Origin: Streptomyces spororaveus
GTDB lineage: Bacteria; Actinomycetota; Actinomycetes; Streptomycetales; Streptomycetaceae
Direction of reading: 5' to 3'
NCBI RefSeq assembly: GCF_016755875.1
Contig: NZ_BNED01000005.1
Span: 7,205,501-7,269,500 of the forward strand
Length of the DNA: 64,000 nt
The notes under the pieces are model-generated. The model had not been told where the DNA came from. It saw only the letters and a program-made list of their open reading frames with translations, and searched no databases. Positions 7,733 to 14,306 of the stretch are shown piece by piece. The translations under genes and the position numbers were made by a program. Numbering within the stretch: the stretch's first letter is position 1; the number at the start of each line of letters is the position of its first letter.

Positions 7733-9027
7733 CCTTCTCGTACATCGCGGCCCACGAGAGCGCGCCCGCCCCCGTCGACCCGGCGCGCTGGCCCGACGTG
7801 GCACGGCCGCCCCGCGCCTCGGCCCTGCGCACCGCCGTCGCCGAGCGGATCATCGGCCGGGCCCTCGCCCGGCTCCCGCTCCGGGTCCGGTACGGGGCCG
7901 GAGAGCCGTCCGCGTACCGTGTGCCCCTGCAGGCCGGAGCGCTGCCCACGCTCACCCTCCACGACCCCGAGGCCTTCCACCGCCGGATCGGCGCCGACGG
8001 CCTGATCGGTTTCGGCGAGTCGTACATGGCCGGCGAATGGGACAGCGACGACCTGGTCGGCGTCCTCACCGTGCTCGCCGCCCACGTCGACGACCTGGTG
8101 CCGGCGCCGCTGCGCCGACTGCGCGAAGCCTGGGTACGCAGGCGCCCGGAGCAGCAGCGCAACACCCCCGAGGGGGCGCGGGAGAACATCCACCGCCACT
8201 ACGACCTGTCCAACGAGCTGTTCACGCTGTTCCTCGACCGGAGCATGAGCTACTCCGCGGCGGTCTTCGCCGCGTTCCCCGCCTCACCCGCCACCTTCAC
8301 CGCCGCCCAGCACCGCAAGATCGACCGGCTCCTCGACCTCGCGGACGTCGGACCGGGCACCCGGCTGCTGGAGATCGGCACCGGCTGGGGCGAACTGGCG
8401 ATCCGGGCCGCCTCCCGGGGCGCCGAGGTGCTGACGGTGACCCTCTCCGCCGAGCAGCGCGACCTGGCCCGGGAACGCGTCGCCGCGGCCGGCCTCGGGG
8501 ACCGGGTCACCGTCGAACTGCGCGACTACCGGCACGTCGAGGGCTCCTTCGACGCCGTCGTCAGCGTGGAGATGATCGAAGCGGTCGGCGCCGAGTACTG
8601 GGCCACCTACTTCGCCGCCCTGCGCCGCCTCCTCGCCCCCGGCGGCCGCGTCGCCCTCCAGGCCATCACCATGCCGCACGAGCGCATGCTCGTCACCGCC
8701 CGCACGCACACCTGGATCAGCAAGTACATCTTCCCCGGCGGGCTGATCCCCTCCCGGGAGGCGATGGCGCGCGCGAGCGCGGCGGCCGGACTGCGCACCG
8801 TGGAGGACGACGGCTTCGGCGACCACTACGCGGAGACGCTGCGGCTGTGGCGCGAGGAGTTCGACCGCCGGTCCGACGCCGTCGCCGCCCTCGGCTTCGA
8901 CCGCACCTTCCGCCGTATGTGGGAGCTCTACCTCGCCTACTCCGAGGCCGGCTTCCGCTCACGCTACCTGGACGTACGCCACCTGCTCCTCACCGCCGAC
9001 GACGACGAGCCGCGGGAGCCCCGATGA
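7729..9027 (+). CDS. SAM-dependent methyltransferase of the cyclopropane-fatty-acid synthase family
   Basis: A 432-residue CFA-synthase-like enzyme. The N-terminal lipid-binding part (FHRRIGADGLIGFGESYMAG) and the ENIHRHYDLSNELFTLFLD segment are typical of this family. The SAM site is LLEIGTGWGELAIRAA, followed by TLSAEQ and VSVEMIEAVG. It would transfer a methyl or methylene group onto unsaturated phospholipid acyl chains. In the proteobacterial counterpart operon the paralogous enzyme methylates a dienoic chain on the way to furan fatty acids, so that product is as likely as a cyclopropane. GTG at 7729 has AGGAA 7 nt upstream and overlaps the previous stop by 4 nt. Confidence 0.9.
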   Translation: MTFSYIAAHESAPAPVDPARWPDVARPPRASALRTAVAERIIGRALARLPLRVRYGAGEPSAYRVPLQAGALPTLTLHDPEAFHRRIGADGLIGFGESYMAGEWDSDDLVGVLTVLAAHVDDLVPAPLRRLREAWVRRRPEQQRNTPEGARENIHRHYDLSNELFTLFLDRSMSYSAAVFAAFPASPATFTAAQHRKIDRLLDLADVGPGTRLLEIGTGWGELAIRAASRGAEVLTVTLSAEQRDLARERVAAAGLGDRVTVELRDYRHVEGSFDAVVSVEMIEAVGAEYWATYFAALRRLLAPGGRVALQAITMPHERMLVTARTHTWISKYIFPGGLIPSREAMARASAAAGLRTVEDDGFGDHYAETLRLWREEFDRRSDAVAALGFDRTFRRMWELYLAYSEAGFRSRYLDVRHLLLTADDDEPREPR

Positions 9028-9839
9028 CCCCCGACTGGGGCGCCCTGTCCCTGAACCTGGCCGCCGCGGCCGGCTCCGCGCTCGCGGTCATGCTGGTCAC
9101 CTTCGCCGTGGCCACGGTCAAGGGCCTGCACCGGATCGTGGACGTCGCCTGGGGCGTGGCCTTCGCGGCGGTGGCGCTCGTCAGCTGGCTGCTGTCGAGC
9201 GGGTACGGTGACGACGGCCGACGGCTCGCGGTCGCCGCGGCGACGGTCGTCTGGGGGCTGCGCCTGGCCCTGCACATCGCCGCCCGCGGCCGGGGTCACG
9301 GCGAGGACCCGCGCTACGCCCGCATGCTCGCGCGGGCTCCGGGCAGCACCCGGCTCTACGCCCTGCGCAAGGTCTACCTCCTCCAGGGCGCGCTGGTGTG
9401 GCTCGTCTCGCTGCCCGTGCAGGCCGCGTCGTACGTGCCCGTTCCCCTCGGGCCGCTCGCCGCCGCGGGCCTGCTGCTGTGGGCGACCGGACTGCTCTTC
9501 GAGGCGGTCGGCGACTTCCAGCTGGCCCGCTTCAAGGAGCGCCCCGAGCACCGCGGGACGATCATGGAAGGCGGGCTGTGGAGCTGGACGCGGCACCCCA
9601 ACTACTTCGGTGACTTCCTGGTCTGGTGGGGTCTGTACCTGCTGGCCTGCGCGACCTGGCAGACTGCGGCACTCACGCTGGTCTCACCGCTGGTGATGAG
9701 TGCGCTGCTGATCTGGGGCAGCGGCAAGAGACTCCTGGAGGCGCACATGGCGGACCGGCCCGGCTACGCCGCCTACGCCGCCCGCACCAGCGGGTTCTTC
9801 CCGCGCCCGCCGCGCCGCATACGCCGGGAGGCGGGGTGA
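9024..9839 (+). CDS. DUF1295 integral membrane protein (steroid 5-alpha-reductase/ICMT-like fold)
   Basis: A 271-residue membrane protein with about six to seven hydrophobic segments. The C-terminal WSWTRHPNYFGDFLVWWGLYL segment is the conserved DUF1295 motif, shared in form with the NADPH-binding end of steroid 5-alpha-reductases and the SAM site of isoprenylcysteine methyltransferases. A reductase or methyl-transfer step on a membrane lipid is therefore plausible but unproved. Start ATG at 9024 overlaps the methyltransferase stop (ATGA); the 3' end overlaps the next gene by GTGA. It is a constant neighbour of CFA-like methyltransferases in singlet-oxygen-induced operons. Confidence 0.9.
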   Translation: MTPDWGALSLNLAAAAGSALAVMLVTFAVATVKGLHRIVDVAWGVAFAAVALVSWLLSSGYGDDGRRLAVAAATVVWGLRLALHIAARGRGHGEDPRYARMLARAPGSTRLYALRKVYLLQGALVWLVSLPVQAASYVPVPLGPLAAAGLLLWATGLLFEAVGDFQLARFKERPEHRGTIMEGGLWSWTRHPNYFGDFLVWWGLYLLACATWQTAALTLVSPLVMSALLIWGSGKRLLEAHMADRPGYAAYAARTSGFFPRPPRRIRREAG

Positions 9840-10495
9840 CGGCCGGGACCGAACGGGAGACGGAATCCACCGGCGAGGGCCGCGCCCTCGTGCTCCGTAC
9901 GTCCCCCGCGGTACCGGCGGCCGCGGTCCTGCTGCTGCACGGCGGCCGCGAGGAGGGGCCGGAGCCGCCGCCGCTGCTCAACCTTCCCGCCCTGCGGATG
10001 CGGCCCTTCGCGGCCGCCGTCGTCCGCGCCACGCGCGGCCGCGACGTCCTGGTGGCGGAGGTGCGCTACCGGCACCGCGGCTGGAACGGCTCCCGCTGCG
10101 ACGCCGCCCGGGACGCCGAGGCGGCCCTCGCGCGGCTGCGCGGGATCGCCGGGGACGTGCCGGTGGTCCTGGTCGGCCATTCCATGGGGGGCCGGGCCGC
10201 ACTGCGGGCAGCCGGAGCACCCCTGGTCCACGGCGTGGTGGCGCTCGCCCCCTGGTGTCCGCCGGGCGAGCCCGTCGACCACCTCGCGGGTCGCCGGCTC
10301 TACCTGCTGCACGACGAGCAGGACCGGGTCACCTCGGCCGCCGGGTCCTGGGAGTTCGTACGCCGGTCCCGGCTGGCGGGCGCCTGTGCCACCGCCATCC
10401 CGATGGCCACGGGCGGCCACGCGATGCTCCGCGGCGCGGGCTCGTGGCACCGGCGTACCGCCGCACTCGTCACCGGCCTGGTCACGCGGGACTGA
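9836..10495 (+). CDS. Cytoplasmic alpha/beta-hydrolase (esterase-like)
   Basis: A 219-residue alpha/beta-hydrolase without signal peptide. Visible are the VLLLHGG oxyanion strand, the nucleophile elbow VLVGHSMGGR (Ser about residue 121), an acidic residue in HDEQDRV and the catalytic His in GGHAML. Closest in form to dienelactone-hydrolase/thioesterase-like small hydrolases. The GTG start overlaps the DUF1295 stop, so it is the last tightly coupled member of the lit operon. It might release or recycle acyl chains, but the substrate is unknown. Confidence 0.82.
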   Translation: MTAGTERETESTGEGRALVLRTSPAVPAAAVLLLHGGREEGPEPPPLLNLPALRMRPFAAAVVRATRGRDVLVAEVRYRHRGWNGSRCDAARDAEAALARLRGIAGDVPVVLVGHSMGGRAALRAAGAPLVHGVVALAPWCPPGEPVDHLAGRRLYLLHDEQDRVTSAAGSWEFVRRSRLAGACATAIPMATGGHAMLRGAGSWHRRTAALVTGLVTRD

Positions 10496-10565
10496 GGTCC
10501 GCGCCAGGACCCTTCGGCCGGGTGTGCGACCAATCCGGCGGCGGCCGCGCCGCGAAGTCACCGGT

Positions 10566-12179
10566 GTGAGCATCGACGGAGCAGTCATCATGCGCGGAGC
10601 GGCGGCCGCGTTGGCCGGTCTGGTGTCCGGCTACGCGGCACTGGCGCTGGCGGAACCGGTCGCGGCCGTGATCCGGCCCGAGGCCGGCCCGGTCACCGTC
10701 GTCGGGGGAGCGGCCGTCGACCGTACGCCGGCCGCGGTCAAGGACTGGGCGATCCGCACCTTCGGAGCCGACGACAAGCTGGTCCTTCAGCTCGGGATCC
10801 TCGCCGTGGCGGCCCTCCTGGCCATGGCCCTGGGCCTGTTCGCCCTGCGCGGGCGGCGGACCGCGGCGGCCGGCGTGTTCCTCTTCGGGCTGGTGGGAGC
10901 CGTGGCCGCGCTGAACCGGCCCGACTCCGGCGGGTTCGCCGACGCCCTGCCGTCCCTGACCGCCGGACTCGCCGGCGCCGCCGCCCTGTACGTCCTGACC
11001 GGCCCGCTCGTGTCCTTCCGGCCCCAGGGCGGGCCGGATGCCGGAGAAACCGGAGCCGACACCGGCACCGGCACCGGCACCGCGGCGGGATGGAGCCGCC
11101 GCCGCTTCCTGCTGCTGACCGGGGCCGCCGCCGCGTTCGGCACCGGTGCGGGGGCCGTCGGACGGGCCCTGGCCTCCGCACGCTCCGGCGACGCGATCGC
11201 CTCCCGGGCCGCGGTGGTGCTGCCGTCCCCCGTGTCACCGGCGCCGGACCTCCCCCCGGGCGCGGCCCTCCGCGTACCGGGGGTCAGCCCCTTCATCACG
11301 CCGAACAAGGACTTCTACCGCGTCGACACCGCCCTGGTCGTCCCCCGGGTCCCGGCGGACACGTGGCGGCTGCGGATCCACGGCAAGGGTGTGCGCCGCG
11401 AGCTGAACCTCTCCTTCGAGGAACTGCTCGCCCGGCCGCTCGTCGAGCGGGACATCACCTTGACGTGCGTCTCCAACGAGGTCGGCGGACCGTACGCGGG
11501 CAACGCCAGGTGGCTCGGCGCCCGGCTCGCCGACCTCCTCGCGGAAGCCGGCGTACGGCCCCCGTCCCAGGGCGGCCCCGCCGACCAGCTGGTCGCCCGC
11601 TCCGTCGACGGCATGACGCTGGGCACGCCGGTCGAGGACGTCATGGACGGGCGCGACGCCCTGCTCGCGGTCGGGATGAACGGCGAGCCGCTCCCGCCGG
11701 CCCACGGGTTTCCGGTGCGGATGGTCGTCCCGGGCCTGTACGGGTACGTATCGGCCTGCAAGTGGATCGAGGACATCGAGCTCACCACCTTCGACGCCTA
11801 CGACCCGTACTGGGTGAAGCGCGCATGGGCGCCGCGGGCACCGGTCAAGACCCAGGCGCGCATCGACACCCCCAAACCCTTCGCCCGCCCCGCCGCCGGC
11901 CGGGTGACGGTGGCCGGAGTCGCCTGGGCCCAGCACCGCGGCATCGACCGCGTCGAGCTCCGGATCGACGACGGGCCGTGGCAGGAGGCGGATCTCGCCA
12001 CCGAGGACACCCGCGACACCTGGCGCCAGTGGTCCTACGCCTGGCAGGCCACCGCCGGTACCCACACCCTCACCGTCCGCGCCACCGACCGGACGGGCGA
12101 GACCCAGACCGAACGGCGCGCCCCGACCATGCCCGACGGGGCCAGTGGCCGGCATTCCGTCGTCGTGATGGCCGGATAG
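10566..12179 (+). CDS. Membrane-anchored molybdopterin-dependent oxidoreductase (sulfite-oxidase/YedY family)
   Basis: A 537-residue protein. Residues about 8-140 hold four hydrophobic segments. Then come a twin-Arg-like WSRRRFLLLTGAAAAFGTG segment (near residue 178), the sulfite-oxidase-type Moco domain with the Cys ligand in DITLTCVSNEVGGPYAG, and a C-terminal immunoglobulin-like Mo-dimerisation domain (VAGVAWAQHRGIDRVEL, ending in TVRATDRTGETQT). It probably reduces or oxidises an S- or N-containing substrate at the outer face of the membrane; other members repair methionine sulfoxide, which would suit an oxidative-stress locus. GTG at 10566 is chosen by frame; ATG at 10590 is an alternative. 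It lies 70 nt after the lit operon and may be a separate unit. Confidence 0.85.
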   Translation: MSIDGAVIMRGAAAALAGLVSGYAALALAEPVAAVIRPEAGPVTVVGGAAVDRTPAAVKDWAIRTFGADDKLVLQLGILAVAALLAMALGLFALRGRRTAAAGVFLFGLVGAVAALNRPDSGGFADALPSLTAGLAGAAALYVLTGPLVSFRPQGGPDAGETGADTGTGTGTAAGWSRRRFLLLTGAAAAFGTGAGAVGRALASARSGDAIASRAAVVLPSPVSPAPDLPPGAALRVPGVSPFITPNKDFYRVDTALVVPRVPADTWRLRIHGKGVRRELNLSFEELLARPLVERDITLTCVSNEVGGPYAGNARWLGARLADLLAEAGVRPPSQGGPADQLVARSVDGMTLGTPVEDVMDGRDALLAVGMNGEPLPPAHGFPVRMVVPGLYGYVSACKWIEDIELTTFDAYDPYWVKRAWAPRAPVKTQARIDTPKPFARPAAGRVTVAGVAWAQHRGIDRVELRIDDGPWQEADLATEDTRDTWRQWSYAWQATAGTHTLTVRATDRTGETQTERRAPTMPDGASGRHSVVVMAG

Positions 12180-12310
12180 GCGCCGGAGAGGCGTCGTACG
12201 GGCGCCGGTCCGTCGCCGGGAACACCTTTCCGGTCGACCTGGGGTGCCACCTCGGCCAAGCCGTGAGCAGGCCGGTACGCGCCTATTTGACGTGCACCTG
12301 CTAGGGCAAA

Positions 12311-13537
12311 ATGGCAGATGTCACAGGCAAATGGGTACGGGAAGGTGTGGTCTTGGCGTTGCTGTCCTTACCGGTACGGCGCATACGGGCACTACGCGGG
12401 ACGAGCGGGGTGGGATCGGGCCTGCAGCGCGCCCAGTCCTTCATGATCGTGGCCACCCTCCTGTACCGGGCGAGCCATCTGACGGTGGGCGCCCTCGCCG
12501 TCGCCCAGCGCCGGTCGGAACTCCCCCTGCAGTACGCGGGATTCGCCGCCGCCCTGGGACTGAGCGTGCTCACCTACGGCACCGCCCTGCGGCGCGGCTG
12601 GTTCGACCGCCGGCACATCTGGGCGGACGTCCTGGTCACCGGCTGCGTCCTGCCCCTGGCCCTCTGCGCCTGGGGCGGCGTGCGCGAACCACCCGCGATC
12701 GCGTGGGCCATGCTGCTCGGCGGCTCGGCGAGCGCCGTCGCGGCCATCTCCCTCGAACGACTCCACGCTCTCACCGTCATCGCGCTGCTCGTCGCCACCC
12801 ACGTCATCGGCTACCACGCGGTGGGCGCGAGCCCCGCCGTCCTGCTCGGCCACCTCAACTCGATCGTGTCCTCGGCCGTGATGACCTGGCTCTTCCGCTG
12901 GTACCTGCTCCGCCAGGGCCGGCTCCTCGACGAGGCCAACGCCCGCGCCGTGGCCGCCGAGGCCCACAAGGCGCGCTACGCCGAGCGGCTGGAACACCAC
13001 CGGGCCCTGCACGACACCGTCCTCGCCACCCTCACCACCCTGGCCTCCGGCTCGGTCGACGCCAACGCCCCCGAGGTGCGCCGACGCTGCGCGCGCGAAG
13101 CCGCGTACCTGCGCCGGCTGATCCAGCAGACCGCGGACGAGGTCCACCACCGCGAGATCGGTACGGCCCTGGAAGAGGCGGTCGGATCCGTCGAGGGACT
13201 CCAACTGCGGGTCACCGCCCAGTACCACGACCTGCCGCAGGTGCCCCCCGAGGTCGCCGCCGCGCTGGGCGACGCCGTCCGCGAGGCCCTGAACAACGTA
13301 CGGCGCCACGCGGGCACGGGACACGCTTACCTCACCGCCACCCGGGACCCGGACGCACGCGGGGGAGCCGTCGTCACCGTGGTCGACCGGGGGCCCGGCT
13401 TCGACCCCGAGCGGTGCGAGCCGGGCCTCGGCCTGCGCGGCTCGGTGCACGGCCGGATGGCGGAAGTGGGAGGCCGGGCGACCGTGGACACCGCCCCCGG
13501 CGAGGGCGTACGGGTGGAGCTGAGATGGCCCGGGTGA
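12311..13537 (+). CDS. Sensor histidine kinase, NarL/DesK-type, with a TTA codon
   Basis: A 408-residue kinase with an N-terminal membrane region of about five hydrophobic segments (residues 35-200), then a dimerisation helix with the phospho-acceptor in HRALHDTVLATLT and an HATPase domain (DAVREALNNVRRHAG, VVDRGPGFDPE, GLGLRGSVHGRM). The membrane part has no recognised sensory fold. The ATG at 12311 has only a weak site; a GTG at 12347 preceded by GGGAAGG is a good alternative. A TTA leucine codon sits at 12368-12370 downstream of both starts, so translation should depend on the bldA tRNA. The 3' end overlaps the response regulator gene by 13 bp. Confidence 0.85.
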   Translation: MADVTGKWVREGVVLALLSLPVRRIRALRGTSGVGSGLQRAQSFMIVATLLYRASHLTVGALAVAQRRSELPLQYAGFAAALGLSVLTYGTALRRGWFDRRHIWADVLVTGCVLPLALCAWGGVREPPAIAWAMLLGGSASAVAAISLERLHALTVIALLVATHVIGYHAVGASPAVLLGHLNSIVSSAVMTWLFRWYLLRQGRLLDEANARAVAAEAHKARYAERLEHHRALHDTVLATLTTLASGSVDANAPEVRRRCAREAAYLRRLIQQTADEVHHREIGTALEEAVGSVEGLQLRVTAQYHDLPQVPPEVAAALGDAVREALNNVRRHAGTGHAYLTATRDPDARGGAVVTVVDRGPGFDPERCEPGLGLRGSVHGRMAEVGGRATVDTAPGEGVRVELRWPG

Positions 13538-14199
13538 TCACCGTCTCGGTGGTCGACGACGACCGGATGCTCCTCGACGGCCTGCGGGCCTGGCTCGGCG
13601 GCGTGCCGGAGCTGCGGCTCGTGGCGACCGCCGCCACCGTCGGGGAACTCCTCGGCGCACCGGACGCGCAGCGTCCGTACGGATTCGGAGCGACGGGCTA
13701 CGCGCCGCCCGACATCGTCCTCCTCGACCTCCTCCTGCGCGACGGCTCGGCCCCCGCCGACAACATCCGGCGGCTGCTGCGGACCGGCAGCCGCGTCCTG
13801 ATGATCAGTACGGTGCCCGACCGCTCCCGGATCATCGAGGCCGTCCGGGCGGGCGCCGACGGCTACCTGACCAAGGACCACGACCTGCCCACCCTGGTCG
13901 CCGCCATCAAGGACCTGGCCTCGGGCCAGGGCTCCCTCTCCACCGAACTCGCCTTCGCCTGCGCCTACGACGACAGCCCCGCCCGCCCCCGCCTCTCGCC
14001 CCGGGAGCGGCAGATCCTCCTCGACTACGCCTCCGGGCTGACCCTGAAGTCCGCCGCCCGGCGCGCCGGCATCACCGTCCACACCGCCAAGGACTACCTG
14101 GACCGGGTCAAGGCCAAGTACCAGCAGGCCGGCCGCCCCACCTACACCAAGCTCGACCTGGCCCGGCGGGTACGGGAAGACAGCCTCGACGCGGGCTGA
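13525..14199 (+). CDS. NarL-family response regulator
   Basis: A 224-residue response regulator: receiver domain with VSVVDDDRMLLDGLR acidic pair, phospho-acceptor Asp in DIVLLDLLLRDG, conserved Thr/Ser region VLMISTVPD and Lys in GYLTKDHDL. A C-terminal LuxR HTH follows (LSPRERQILLDYASGLTLKS, ITVHTAKDYLDRVKAKY). The HTH is unusual in carrying Tyr-Leu-Asp-Arg after the VHTAK motif. The gene starts inside the kinase gene, so the two form one translational unit. Targets are unknown; the lanthipeptide genes lie 3 kb away on the other strand. Confidence 0.9.
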   Translation: MARVITVSVVDDDRMLLDGLRAWLGGVPELRLVATAATVGELLGAPDAQRPYGFGATGYAPPDIVLLDLLLRDGSAPADNIRRLLRTGSRVLMISTVPDRSRIIEAVRAGADGYLTKDHDLPTLVAAIKDLASGQGSLSTELAFACAYDDSPARPRLSPRERQILLDYASGLTLKSAARRAGITVHTAKDYLDRVKAKYQQAGRPTYTKLDLARRVREDSLDAG

Positions 14200-14306
14200 C
14201 CCCCCGCACAAGCCCCCCAAACGGACGGCTACAGGGGGCACACGCGCGGTCCCTATCGTCATCCCCGGCGGAGCATCGGAAGGCCCGCCGGAAAGGGGAC
14301 GAGCCG

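Noticed and set aside
12287..12315. Promoter with TTGACG -35 just before the sensor kinase
   Set aside because: No acceptable -10 hexamer lies 16-18 nt downstream.
14200..14306. Terminator hairpin after the response regulator gene (GCCCCC...GGGGGC)
   Set aside because: The arms are only about 6 bp with a loop near 20 nt, too weak to call.
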